Positions 12,201 through 22,990 of a stretch of 64,000 nt of DNA are shown here, piece by piece. The position numbers and the translations under genes were made by a program. The stretch's first letter is position 1. Every line of letters begins with the position of its first letter. The notes beneath the pieces are model-generated. The model worked only from the letters and a program-made list of their open reading frames with translations, was not told where the DNA came from and did no database searches. Origin of the DNA: Eutreptiella sp. 'Long Island Sound 2002' (taxonomy: Eukaryota; Euglenozoa; Euglenophyceae; Eutreptiales; Eutreptiaceae); contig OZ038383.1 in NCBI GenBank assembly GCA_964036045.1, positions 8,882,430 to 8,946,429 on the forward strand. Direction: 5' to 3'.

Positions 12201-13414
12201 CGAAGCAGCAGGAAATTACTCATGGAAATGGGGCAAGAGGATAGCCCGAAATTTTGCAGCTGGTTTCTGTGTAACACCAGTGCTAGCGGAGCATTGCCCC
12301 AATGAGGTGGGAGGGCAGGCAAAAAGCGGGGGGGAGGTGGGGGGCGGTGTTCTTCTCTCTCGCACAGGGCCCATGGAAGGAGCGTACGCCAGAGGTGAGA
12401 AAGCGGCTACAATGCACGTCAGTGGACATGGGGGATGACTGCATGGGTCGCACCTCAAGAACGTGTAGGGACGGAGGTCACATAAACTCCACCAAGGGAG
12501 GTTTTCATGACTTTGATATTTTGGCAACTGTGCTGCCAGGCGCAAAATGACTGGTGATTTTTTATGATAGCCGATCCCAGTGTTGCGCATTGGTGTCCCT
12601 CCCAAGTATGGTTTCCATTATGCTAGTCATGAGAAGCAACACCAAGCAAGGTTAAGCAGGGTCAGCAATGACATCATTGTAAACCCTTATGTGTCACTGC
12701 AAATGAGCCCATTTCATCTCCCATCGGCTTGCAATCTGCTATCACTCAAGTCACACGTCTTATGCCATGCCAGAATCCGCCCTCAACATCTAATGATTCT
12801 TATTTGCTACCTCATTATCGTTGTGCATTCCTTACCCAAGTACAACAACCATTATAAGAGACATGGGTGTGAAGTTTCTCTCTTCTGTTGCTCAAGCACC
12901 GTGTGGGTGTTGAACCGCTGTTTTCAGGGTATTTTGGGCCCGCTGTTTTTCGTTTGTGATGCACTTGTGGAGGGAAAGAGGGGTTCATTCATGTCTATGA
13001 TTGTGCATTATGTTCATAACAACATTGTACCACACATTGCAACCCCATGCTATTTGTTTTGATGTGGCTTTTGGCCATGGCTAACATTGCTATTCCCAGC
13101 ATGGGTGTCATGTGCCGTGTTTTGTTGCTGCATGTGTCGCGCGCAAGCACAAACTTTTCTATGCACAGGGTGCGTGTTGAACCGATGTTTTGCGTGGACT
13201 TTTGGGACCGCGGCTGTGCTTGCACAAGGGGGGGGGGGGTACGCAAAAACCCCCCAGGATTTACTGGCAAGCATTAAAAAACAACCAGGGAAACACGTCT
13301 TGTGCTTGCAACTAAGCTTTTCTCGGAATCTATGGGCTATTTGGGGGAGCATTAGCGCGCCGGGCACGCGCCGGGCATCTTTTTTGACCCGTGCCCCACC
13401 GGTGACCTTTTAGG
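6297..13414. other. 7-kb gene-free stretch with diverged repeats
   Basis: I find no supportable gene. Several pieces are diverged copies of each other. One block with GCACAAACA-x-GGTGGACACCAATG occurs at about 7960-8060 and 8320-8400, with a weaker trace near 8740-8780. A block with GTTTTGATGTG and GCCATGGCT occurs near 9250 and 13,055. A block with GTGTTGAACCG-TGTTTT occurs at about 12,905 and 13,165. These look like old element debris. The longest open frames (for example 11,280-11,909 minus) lack recognisable domains and have no codon bias. Confidence 0.5.
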
Positions 13415-13625
13415 GGGTGCACTAAGCGCAGTGCGCGCGCAGTGCAATTATTTGGACGTCTAGCCGTCCTAGAACCCCATACTTTGTGATACTATGGGTA
13501 TTCTTGTTGTTTGACAACGGGTATTTTGATGCTTCTTTCACATTCGGGATATGGTATATTTGGATTCTCACCCACTTTCACCAATTTTATTCCATTTTTT
13601 TGCTTGTTTCCACCACATCCACTCC
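13415..13625 (+). repeat. dispersed composite repeat R1, copy 2
   Basis: It is collinear with 4110-4320: GCGCAGTGCGCGCGCAGTGC, then ATTTGGACGTCTAGCCGTCC, then CATACTTTGTGATACTATGG, TTTTGATGCTTCTTTCACAT, GGGATATGG and TTCTCACCCACTTTCACC. It lacks the 41-bp minisatellite tail of copy 1. Identity to copy 1 by eye is roughly three quarters. Confidence 0.6.
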
Positions 13626-13633
13626 TTGCTACG

Positions 13634-13738
13634 TTGATTTCTCCCCACCATGGGGAGCCCAAGAAAGTAGGGGTAATGTAGCCATATTGATTTCTCGCCA
13701 CCATGGGGACCCCGAGAAGGCAGGGGTGATGTAGTGAA
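13634..13738 (+). repeat. 54-bp tandem duplication
   Basis: Two units, both beginning TGATTTCTC, carry CACCATGGGGA and GTAATGTAG/GTGATGTAG at 54-bp spacing. It directly follows repeat R1 copy 2. Confidence 0.6.
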
Positions 13739-15279
13739 TACTGAGTTTGCGCTTCGTTCTTGTGACGTGAGGCAGAAACACTGTCCAAACCGCTTGCGGC
13801 CTGGCGACTCATTACCATAGCGAAATCTATGGGAAAGGTAAAGTTAAAGTACCGCTTGCTAAGTACAATACAAACGACATTTGGAGTTGTTGAATTCACA
13901 GCTATTGTCTAATTATGCAACATGCTTTGTAGGGAAGTGCGCAGTCCATCATGGTCCATTTGGGGGGCCCTCTCCATCAGAGGGTAAATCTCGGGCTGAA
14001 GTCGGGATAGTTAATAGAAAGGTAGCGCGCCGGACACGCGCCGAGCACGCGCTGGGCAATCATTCCCCCTTTGAGTGGGTGCATCTTGGGATGGTGCAGC
14101 GGTGTTTGACCACTATTAGTTGCCACGGCGCGGACGCAGTGCGCGCACGGTGCAACAACACACTCAAACATCCCCAAAACCCACCATATTGCCCTTGTAT
14201 TCCCATTGGACAATTTATTCCTATATGCCATATAAGTTGCTCCTTCTTTGTCATCCTTGACCCCTGTCTTTGACTCCCCTTGCACAGCGCGTGCCAACGG
14301 GCTGACTTCCACTACGAGCCTGCGAACAATCTGCCAATCTCCTTCTCAAGGGAGGGTACTCCCCTTGGAAAGACTGGTTGATCTGGGCGAACACCGCGGA
14401 CTCTTGAATACACATGGAGGTACTCCATCCAAGCCCTCATATACCCGGCTGCCGGTCTACAGACCCACCGCACCTCCCCGACCTTGATACCGAAGGACTA
14501 TAGGCTTGACAGGGGAAGAAGCTATGGTATGTTCTGAGAGTGTACTTAGATCCCGAGATTGACTCGTACTGCTGCAGAACTTTTGCAGAACTATTGCAGC
14601 TTCGTCAAAAAAACAATTTATTCCTATATGCCATGTGGTTGCTGCATGTGGCTCGCCTATAGAAGTATGGTGCACCACAAATCATTTGAGAGTCATTGTC
14701 ACCGTTGTGTCTTGTAGGTGTCTCCAATGAGGGCCGTTCTTCTTGCACAATGATTGGACCATCAAGTGGTTGCAAATGGGTGTGTAATGAGGCATGTCTC
14801 ATGCCGTGGTGTCTGGTAGTGGTCCAATTTGAGAAAACGGGCCGTTTCCAGCCCGTTTTCACGACCATCATCCTCAATGGACACACTTTGCACTGTGGTT
14901 GCACTGCGGGCACATGTATCAAAGACCACCCAAATGAGAAGGAGGGAGCAAACATCATGCATCCCAAATCATTACATACGCCATGGTATCTAGCGTAAGA
15001 TCACAAATCCACACAATGTTCCCAAGGTTATCCACAACCACAGTCACTTTATATGCCTGAGATGCGTGCTTTGGGTTAAACAACACATCCGAAAGAGTGC
15101 CACCCACTGTGCATGTAGTCATACTATTGGTATAGTGGTAGAGTTGGAGCTGGAGTTGGAGCTTGATGCTTGATGTTGCATAGGGCATGACATGAAGCCA
15201 CTTAGAGTTCTTTGCCCGGCACTTTTGGCCGCCTTTTGAAACAACTTGGCAGCCCTTTCCTCCTTTTCGTATCCCCAAC
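13739..15279. other. gene-free stretch with GC-rich motif clusters
   Basis: No gene is supported. A CGCGCCGGGCAC-type decamer is repeated at 13,356-13,380 and again, diverged, at about 14,027-14,060. A GCAGTGC motif lies at about 14,127-14,153 and an inverted one (TGCACTG...TTGCACTGCGGGC) near 14,890-14,912. Confidence 0.45.
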
Positions 15280-15565
15280 CCAAGGGGCCACTCAACAGAT
15301 CGTGGGTTGAGAGCCCATACCCCCAACTCAAGTGGCCACACAACAGAGCGTGGGTTGAGAGCCCATATCCCCAACTCAAGGGGCCCAAAATGGTGGGAAA
15401 CGGGTGAAAATGGGTTGCAAGTAAAATATGGCACATCCCAAATGCACAAGAAGCTTTGAGAACCCAGTTACGTAACAACAAACTTGTGGAAAAGGGCCAC
15501 AACTAGGATTTGAACATTTGCCGACATACAAAATTTTGCACTGCGGGCGCACTGCGGGCAAGGCA
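15280..15565 (-). repeat. dispersed repeat R1, copy 3 (minus strand, partial)
   Basis: Read on the minus strand it holds GCCCGCAGTGCGCCCGCAGT near 15,540-15,560. GGGATGTGCCATATTTTAC, CCCATTTTCACCCGTTTCCC and CCCCTTGAGTTGGGG follow, then two diverged minisatellite-like units with TTGAGTTGGGG and TGTGGCC. The order matches copy 1. The middle part with CATACTTTGTG is not recognisable. Confidence 0.5.
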
Positions 15566-15864
15566 TTCTCAACGTCCACAATGATCACCAGTGTGTCATG
15601 TGGGCATCTCTGAAGAAACCATTCTTATGCCATGGCAATGGCGTTGTGAGATGATTGCTAATGGGTGTTCAATGGGGCGTCTCTTGCCGTGGTGCCATTG
15701 GGTGGTCCATGTAGGCGCTTTTATTTGAGCTAGGCTTGTTGCTGAGGTGCAGCATTTCGCCTTGCAGGCTGTTCCCCAGATCCAAGACAGTGAGCGTGGA
15801 GCCGCTTCAAGTGCATGTCCTGTTGTTCCTCAATTGTAGGATGCATCCTCAACCGCTTTGAGGG
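15566..15864. other. short gene-free gap
   Basis: No gene, repeat or signal could be supported between the R1 copy and the next small ORF. Confidence 0.4.
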
Positions 15865-16089
15865 ATGCTCCAGCATACCCTGCTGCTTCTAGTGGTGCTG
15901 TGTGGCAGTGTGACGCTTGCAGATGATAAAAAGACTGCCATTGGGTGGTCTGGTTTTGATAGTGGATGGATACTAGGAGGCGGTGGGGGTCAAGGTGCGG
16001 TTGGCGGGCGCTTTGCTGTGCAATTCGAGGAGCCCCTACAGAACCCTGCCTACAGGTATGTGCGGGTGGCTAATTTTGGACAGTGGTAA
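15865..16089 (+). CDS. small ORF with signal-peptide-like N-terminus
   Basis: The frame has 74 codons. The N-terminus MLQHTLLLLVVLCGSVTLA has a short n-region, an uninterrupted hydrophobic core and a small-residue end, like a secretory signal. A Gly-rich stretch (ILGGGGGQGAVGG) and FAVQFEEPLQNPAYR follow. A good donor (CAG|GTATGT) occurs at the codons for AYR, so this may be a first exon. I cannot place it in a family. It could be chance, in view of the transposase debris just downstream. Confidence 0.3.
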   Translation: MLQHTLLLLVVLCGSVTLADDKKTAIGWSGFDSGWILGGGGGQGAVGGRFAVQFEEPLQNPAYRYVRVANFGQW

Positions 16090-16193
16090 GCCAGCAAACC
16101 AGAGCAAGATGAAATTGACAAGGTTGTGCAAATTGGGAAGCAATTCGGTGGTGTTGCCCCCTAGATTGCAGGTGCACACACCCATTTTTCTGA

Positions 16194-16740
16194 GACAAAA
16201 AACGTTTCTTTAGAATGACATCAACAGATCCTGACGGAATAACAAATAATGCGGCATTTCTGACTTTTTGGAAGGGCATTGTCAATGATGGGAAACCGTG
16301 GATGCCACTGTGTCTGCTTGCAGTGGTCATTGTCCTGTCAGGCCCCTCTTCATGCGATGCAGAGCGTGCAATTGGTACTTTGAATCATGTGGTCACAGAT
16401 CCACGCAATCACATGTCCTAGGGCTACATTAGAATGCATTTAATAGGGGCGGAGGATTTGAAGCCAGAGGGTTACCCCTATCCCAGTTTGCCAATGCACG
16501 GGCGGCGAAGGGGCGGCGCCGCATGAAGCACAAAGAGCGGGCGCCACTCCAGCGTGAATCACAATAGTCCAAGAGGGCAAGGCTGCTGAATGTTGCGGGT
16601 GAGGATGGGTTGGGTGAGTTGAGTGATCTTGCTAGTGATTTTGGCTGTGAGTCTTGCCCCTCATCCTCGTCATTGGGCACAGTGTTTGATACCAATAGTG
16701 GCTCTAGGTGTAACAGTGACAGTGGCAGTGAATAGGGGCA
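16194..16740 (+). pseudogene. hAT-family transposase remnant (C-terminal dimerisation region)
   Basis: The open frame to 16,421 contains FLTFWKGI, WMPLCLLAVVIVLSGPSSCD, AERAIGTLN and TDPRNHMS. This is the order of the hAT C-terminal dimerisation domain: Leu-rich helix, SSADAERxFS-like motif, then T-x-RN-R/H-M. Across the TAG (about 16,419-16,421) the same frame continues GYIRMHLIGAEDL as in the family. A shifted frame then gives FANARAAKGRRRMKHKERAP, resembling the basic C-terminal tail. The RNase H-like DDE core, BED finger and terminal repeats are not visible, so only the 3' end of the gene survives. hAT transposases cut and paste DNA elements and leave 8-bp duplications; none is identified. 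Confidence 0.55.
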
Positions 16741-16997
16741 CAATACCAGAAGGCATTGAAGGATGCCAGTGCATGCAAGGGATTGCAGAACATGGCTTAC
16801 AGGACATTGGACCTTGGCACCTAGGACATTGACAGTTCTTTCCAAGATGACCGAATTTCATGTGCTACACTCATGACTTGTCTAGTGTTGCGTTCCAGGT
16901 GGGGCTATGTTTGTTGGTAAAGCACAGTCCCATTTAAAATACGCGCGTGATTTTATTTTTTGTGCATGATTTTATTTCTGTTTGCACTAGACACAAC

Positions 16998-17198
16998 ATG
17001 GATTACCCCGTTCTTTCTTTCCTTGCTGAGGCGCGACATAATGATGAGTTCGAAGTTGATGATTTCTAGGTAGCAGAACCAGATGATGAAGCAGCCCCCT
17101 TACCAGCTCCCAAGCCAAAGCCCAAGGCAATACCAAAGCCTATGCCCAAGCAGCTGACAATTGCTAGTTTCTTTAGAAGGGGATGGGCAATACAATAA
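16998..17198 (+). pseudogene. short ORF with PIP-box (PCNA-binding) motif, one in-frame TAG
   Basis: ATG 16,998 opens an acidic frame (RHNDEFEVDDF) that meets TAG at 17,067-17,069. It continues with VAEPDDEAAP, a Pro/Lys linker (APKPKPKAIPKP) and KQLTIASFFRR before TAA at 17,196. QLTIASFF fits the PIP-box Q-x-x-(I/L/M)-x-x-(F/Y)-(F/Y) exactly, flanked by basic residues as in real PCNA ligands. The TAG sits in TTTCTAGG and could be a 3' splice site, making this a downstream exon. It lies 260 bases after the hAT remnant. Whether it belongs to that element, to a separate gene or to chance is open. Confidence 0.35.
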
Positions 17199-17551
17199 GG
17201 ATTGGGTCAAATTGTAGTGGCTGTCTGCCTTCTTTGCCTCCTTTGCAGTTTTTTGTGTATCGAGGAAAGGGAAATCAAGCGCGTTTTATTTCACCCAATT
17301 TTAATGCAATCCAGTGTGCATGATTTTATTTTGTTTACGTGATTTTAACTGGGCCGGGGGTTTATCTGTCACTCGTCACCCGTCACTCTGCAGGGGGGCT
17401 TATTGCCATCACTGAAGGTCACCTTTTCCCAACTGAAAACCCTTAAAACACTTGTGAGAGTCATTCCTTTGCATGCACTGTACTCAGTCGTTGGGGTCCG
17501 CCCCCTTGTGCTACGCTGCTTTGTTTCTGCCGGGCTGTGTTGTCATTGTGA
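17199..17551. other. intergenic, 5' flank of the kinesin-type gene
   Basis: Two or three repeats of TGCATGATTTTATTT and ACGTGATTTTAACTGG lie at about 16,940-17,350. A TCACTCGTCACCCGTCACTC tract lies at about 17,371-17,390. No promoter element can be named with confidence. Confidence 0.4.
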
Positions 17552-20370
17552 ATGACCACTCGTCCACATGTGACTGTTCGGTTGCGGAAGCTTGTGACGC
17601 CAGCGGAATTGGCCGATGCCGAAAATGGCAACGCCTTTCAAGTCCGGGACACCGAGCACCTGACCTACAAATTGGATGGGGGTGAGCAACAGGTCAACCG
17701 CTTCGATGCCGTGTACCCGCCAGACTGCTCGGACAAAGCGATGGCCTCCAGCAAGACAGTCCACGACGCCGTGCGGGCGTTTTCGGGAGGGTATAACGTC
17801 ACGATGTTGATGTATGGCCAGACAGGGTCGGAGAAGACCCACACCATGGACAATGTGATCCGACCGGCCATGGGCCATGCGATCTTTGAGCTGGCATCCA
17901 CCGAAGGGTTTCATGCCAAGGTGTCCTGCTTGCAGGTGTACCTGGACGGCATCTACGACCTCTTGAATTTCAAGTCCGGGTCCTTCTCTCGTTCCGCCGC
18001 TGCAAAGCAACGCGAGCTGCACCTCAACTTCACCGGGATGGGGTTCGAAGTGGCGGACGCCCGATGGGAGCCGGTGGAGTCCGCCGTCCAGTTCACGGAG
18101 ATGATGCGCCTGGCGGACTCGCGCCGCAAGACGGCCGAGACCAACATGAACCGCAAGAGTTCGCGGAGCCACACCATCACTTTCCTTCGCGTGTCCTTCG
18201 TCAAGGACCGCGTCAAGATCCAGCCCACGCTGACCCTTGTAGACCTGGCGGGGTCCGAGCGCGTGCACGAGTCGGGGGTGACGGGGCTGTAGCTGCAGGA
18301 GGCCATCTACATCAACAGCAGTCTGTCCCACTTGGGGAAGGTGCTGAACGCCCTGGTGTATGGCCAAAAGCCCCCGTTCCGGGATCAGGTGCTGGCGAAG
18401 GTGCTGATGTCCTCGATGGCGGGGAAGAGCCGGCTGAACCTGATCCTCTGGTGCTCCCCCTCCGGGCTGTACCGCGCGGAGGGCATCTCCACGTTGCGGT
18501 TTGGCCTGCAGGCCCTGAATCTGAAGGTCCGCCTTGCGAAGGAGACGGTGGCCAGCAGCGCCAACGAACTGGAGGCCGTTGGGGAGGAGATGCGGAGCCG
18601 CATTCGGGACGTGCAGAGCGAGAGGGACAGTCTGCTGCGCCGCATCGCCGACCAGGAGGAGGCCAAGGCCACGGGCGCCTTCTTCCCGCAGCTGCTTGAC
18701 GACACCCTCGATCCGAATCTGAGTGCCGATGACCCGGAGCACTTCGTGCTGCTGCAACAGCAATACAACGCGTTAGTGGCGGAGCGGGACGGGGGTTCTG
18801 ACGATCCGAGTCCGGCGCAGCGGATCAAAGGGCTGGAGAGGGAACTAGCGCAAATGAACAAACACAACGCGAACGGTCATGATGGCGCGGATTCGCAGAT
18901 GCATCAGGAGGAGCTGCGGAAGCGCACTGCCCTCGGGAAGGAAAGTGCCGAGGAGGTGGTGCGGCTGCGGAATGAACTGAGCGAAATGCAGCGGCGAATG
19001 AAGCTCTAGGATGATGAACGGCAGCAAAACGAGGGGCGCACGATCGTAGACTTGAGAGACGCATTGGCACGAATGCAGCTGGAAAAGGGGGCTGGAGAGG
19101 GACAAGCAGGAGGCAGTTGCGCAGCTCCAGCGAGACAAAGAGCACGCGATCTCCCAGATCCAGGACGAGTCCATGCAGCAGATCTTTAAGATGCACCATC
19201 AGATGGAGAAGATGTTGGAGATGGCCACGATGCACGACAAAAAGGAGTAGGCGGCGGCGCAGCACCACAAGCAGCACCCGGAGAAGGGGAAGCAGGTCGG
19301 AGCCCGACGGAAGTACAGCGTCGAAGGAATGAAGGCCCTCAAGTCCGACCTGGAGCTTCTCCCGCCCCAAGGCAGTGGTTTCGTTGAGGAGTGCCCTGCG
19401 GAAGGGCCCACCGCAGACCCCGACGCCAAGAAGAAGAAGAAGAAGAAAGAGGCGCGGAAGGAGGCGCCCCGCGGACGGTCCCCGCGCGACGGCGGCACGG
19501 AGTATCGGGACGTGATCGCGTACTTCGAGCAGCTGCGCACGCGGCTTGCGCACCGCGGCACCGACGCGCACATTCTGCGAGCCATTGAGCGCATCCTGGA
19601 CTCGGAGCGGCGGGCGTTGGTCTCACAGATGTCCGCGTTGGAGCACCAGATCAAGGGCCTGCAGAACGGGGCGACGGGGGGGACAGGGGACGCGCCCCCC
19701 GCGCTGCAGCGGGACGTCTCAACGGCGACGGATCTGTACCGGCTCCTCCGCCTCCGGGACGCCCTCGTGCGGGAGGAGACCAACGGCGGCCCCCGGAACA
19801 CGGGCCATCTCGACGCCAGAATCGACGCGCTGTGCGCGTCGATGGGGGGCCCGGCGCCGGTGCCGCCGAAGGCGAGCGGGGAGGTCATGTCGAGTGCCTT
19901 CCGGTCGGCGCTGGAGGACATCAAGGCCCGCCTCCCCGCGTCCATCTCCGAGGTCAGCTCCTACCTCAACCACTTCCCCGAGTCCCTCCCGATCTATCAC
20001 CAGGTCGAGATCCTGCAGGAGCTCGCGCTGTACTTCCACTCCAAGTACATGTGGGAGGCCATCGACTCCTACGCGCAGTGCTGCTGCGACGCCGCGTCCC
20101 GCCGCCTGGCCGGGCCCACGGGGCTGCTGCAGATCCTGCGGGAGCACTCCCAGCGCCCCGGCAACGCCCTGCAGCACTACCTCAACGCCGTGGCGCAGGT
20201 CTGCCTCCACGAGCCCCAGAACCAGGACACGCTGGCGGGCGCGCTCCCGGACATCCTCGAGCACCTGCGCACCACACACAACCAGACCACGCAAGAGCAG
20301 GCCCTGCGCGCCGTCAGCGCCATCGTCAATGGGAACCGGACCGCCCTCCGCGCGGTGCAGACCCCGCACC
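17552..20370 (+). pseudogene. kinesin motor + coiled coil + ARM/HEAT-like region (5' half of an interrupted gene)
   Basis: From ATG 17,552 the frame gives a kinesin motor. It has the P-loop region MLMYGQTGSEKTHTM (codons about 85-99), switch I as NRKSSRSH (about 18,149-18,172), switch II as LVDLAGSE (near 18,240-18,260), and the alpha4/alpha5 part EAIYINSSLSHLGKVLNAL. The conserved P-loop Gly before Lys is Glu (GQTGSEKT, codon 17,831-17,833), which should impair nucleotide binding. Lesions: TAG at 18,290-18,292, 19,007-19,009 and 19,248-19,250, plus a +1 shift at the G5 run 19,087-19,091. After the motor come charged heptad-rich stretches (18,540-19,330), a Lys-run linker, a coiled-coil segment, and from about 19,900 a helical solenoid (LPIYHQVEILQELALYFHSK, QALRAVSAIVNGNRTALRAV). 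The gene is cut at 20,370 by the 10-kb element and resumes at 30,366. Confidence 0.75.
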
Positions 20371-20372
20371 TA

Positions 20373-20406
20373 TGATTTTAGCGGCTGTTTTTTCCCAAAA
20401 TTCAAA
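20373..20406 (+). repeat. left terminal inverted repeat of the 10-kb element
   Basis: 34 bp beginning TGATTTTAGCGGCTG and ending AAAATTCAAA. It matches the reverse complement of 30,330-30,363 except for one G/A difference at the eleventh base. Confidence 0.85.
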
Positions 20407-20910
20407 GTCATGCATTTTCAGAACGGCGATACCAAACTGTACACAGTAGTACTGTTGTTTTTGTGTTTTCTCAAAATTTTAACAAAATTATGCTGCCGCT
20501 GGAGCTGGAGCCGCAGATCAACTGTCAACAACTGCCGCGTACGCGAGTTTGAGATTCCCGACCGCCGTGCGCAATAGAAAATCGCCAAAAAGTCCACTTT
20601 TTTTCGCAGTTGGAAGCAAAGTAAAGGCATGAGCGTGTCCCCGAGATCAATACCTTGCTGCTGACCTAAAAAAATCCAGATTGGCAGGCACAGATTTTGA
20701 GAAATGCACACTTTTCTAGCCAAAAACCACTCTTTTTCATGGTTTTAGGGTCTATGGAGGCCATGTAGAGGGCCTTACAGGGCTTGAAGAGGTGGTATAG
20801 AGGTGATATATGAACAAATTGTCATCACCATTGGTAGAAGCCTACATGACAAGCGATGTTTTGCCTTTATTCTAGGCTATTCATCCCTTTCTCATGCACC
20901 ATGGGGCCCA
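20407..20910. other. left subterminal unique sequence of the element
   Basis: No gene is seen. It links the left TIR to the 191-bp satellite array and has no internal repeat that I could recognise. Confidence 0.4.
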
Positions 20911-22640
20911 ATATCCATATGGTTCATAGGTAGGGTTTTGATCACCTATCACCGTCCACACACATGTTTGGGGCTTGGGTTGGTATTGTATGCATTTGAA
21001 TGATAAGAACTACATAAAATATGATACTATGTGCATAAGAATGGGATGAACGATGTAGATTTGAGGTGTTTTTGGCCCTATTTTGCACCGTTTTGTGGTG
21101 CATTTCCATATGGTTCATAGGTAGGCTTTTGCGTGCCTATCACCGTACACACACATTTTTGCGGCTTAGGTTGTTATTGTAAGCATTCGTATGATAGGTG
21201 CTACATATAATATGATAGTATGTGCATAAGAATGGGATGAACGATGAACATTTGAGGTGTTTTTGGCCCTATTTTGCACCGTTTGTGGTCCAATATCCAT
21301 ATGGTTCATAGGTAGGGTTTTGATCACCTATCACCGTCCACACACATGTTTGGGGCTTGGGTTGGTATTGTATGCATTTGAATGATAAGAACTACATAAA
21401 ATATGATAGTATATGCATAAGAATGGGATGAACGATGAACATTTGAGGTGTTTTTGGCCCTATTTTGCACCGTTTTGTAGTCCATTTCCATATGGTTCAT
21501 AGGTGGGGTTTTGCGTGCCTATCACCGTACACACACATGTTTGGGGCTTAGGTTGTTATTGTATGCATTTGTATGATAGGTGCTACATATAATATGATAG
21601 TATGTGCATAAGAATGGGATGAACGATGAAGATTTGAGGTGTTTTTGGCCCTATTTTGCACCGTTTGTGGTCCAATATCCATATGGTTCATAGGTAGGGT
21701 TTTGATCACCTATCACCGTCCACACACATGTTTGGGGCTTGGGTTGGTATTGTATGCATTTGAATGATAAGAACTACATAAACTATGATACTACGGGCAT
21801 AAGAATGTGATGAACGATGTAGATTTGAGGTGTTTTTGGCCCGTTTTTGCACCTTTTGCGCTCCATATCCATATGGTTCATAGGTAGGGTTTTGATCACC
21901 TATCACCGTCCACACACATGTTTGGGGCATAGGATGGTATTGTAAGCATTTGAATGCTGGGTAAGAAATAAAATATGATACTACGGGCACAAGCATGGGA
22001 TGAACAATGTAGTTTTGAGGTGTTTTTGGCCCGTTTTTGCACCATTTGTGCTCCATATCCATATGGTTCATAGGTAGGGTTTTGATCACCTATCACCGTC
22101 CACACACATGTTTGGGGCTTGGGTTGGTATTGTATGCATTTGAATGATAAGAACTACATAAACTATGATACTACGGGCATAAGAATGTGATGAACGATGT
22201 AGATTTGAGGTGTTTTTGGCCCGTTTTTGCACCTTTTGCGCTCCATATCCATATGGTTCATAGGTAGGGTTTTGATCACCTATCACCGTCCACACACATG
22301 TTTGGGGCATAGGATGGTATTGTAAGCATTTGAATGCTGGGTAGGAAATAAAATATGATACTACGGGCACAAGCATGGGATGAACAATGTAGTTTTGAGG
22401 TGTTTTTGGCTCGTTTTTGCACCATTTGTGCTCCATATCCATATGGTTCATAGGTAGGGTTTTGATCACCTATCACCGTCCACACACATGTTTGGGGCAT
22501 AAGATGGTATTATAAGTATTTGAATGCTAGGTAATAAATGAAATATGATACTATGTGCACAGGAGTGGGTTGAACAATGTAGATTTGAGGTGTTTTCGGC
22601 CCATTTTTGCACCTTTTGTGGTCCATATCCACGGTGGACA
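20911..22640 (+). repeat. 191-bp satellite array, nine units
   Basis: The anchor CCATATGGTTCATAGG recurs at 20,915, 21,106, 21,297, 21,488, 21,679, 21,869, 22,059, 22,249 and 22,439, with a degenerate last anchor at 22,629. Spacing is therefore 190-191 bp. Each unit carries ACACACATGTTTG, GATGAACGATG and TTTGAGGTGTTTTTGGCC. The last units form a 380-bp dimer repeat (21,869-22,249 and 22,249-22,629 are almost identical), a sign of recent growth by unequal exchange. Long minus-strand frames here are by-products of the repeat. Confidence 0.9.
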
Positions 22641-22990
22641 AGTATTGCAAATTTCTTGTCATACCTGACGTTGTTCCACACCACATATAATCATATACAA
22701 AGATTGTCTCACTGCCTTCATGCCATTGTTGCGTGCTTTGTGTGCCAAGAGGAGGTATTTCCTGTGTATTACGCCTTCCGAGGTAGGGTGAGCGAAGGGT
22801 GAAAAGACGGTGATCGAACATGACATTGCTCCACACCACATATTCTAATATACAAAGATTGTCTCACTGCCTTCATGCCCTTGTTGCGTGCTTTTTGTGC
22901 CAAGAGGAGGCTTGTCCTGTGTATTACGCCTTCCTAGGTAGGGTGAGCAAAGGGTGAAAAGACAGTGAACTAAGGGTGAACGAATGGTCA
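22641..22990 (+). repeat. 155-bp tandem duplication
   Basis: CCACACCACA starts at 22,676 and 22,831. Both units share CAAAGATTGTCTCACTGCC, CCAAGAGGAGG, GTGTATTACGCCTTCC and AGGGTGAAAAGAC. Confidence 0.8.

Noticed and set aside
20469-20577. Frame at 19,546-20,577 that runs across the left TIR
   Set aside because: It is an Arg/Ser-rich shadow of the coiled-coil/solenoid frame and crosses the insertion point by chance.
22510-22839. Minus-strand ORFs over the satellites (e.g. repeated DQNPTYEPYGYG)
   Set aside because: Repeat-generated frames; every unit gives the same peptide with no independent support.
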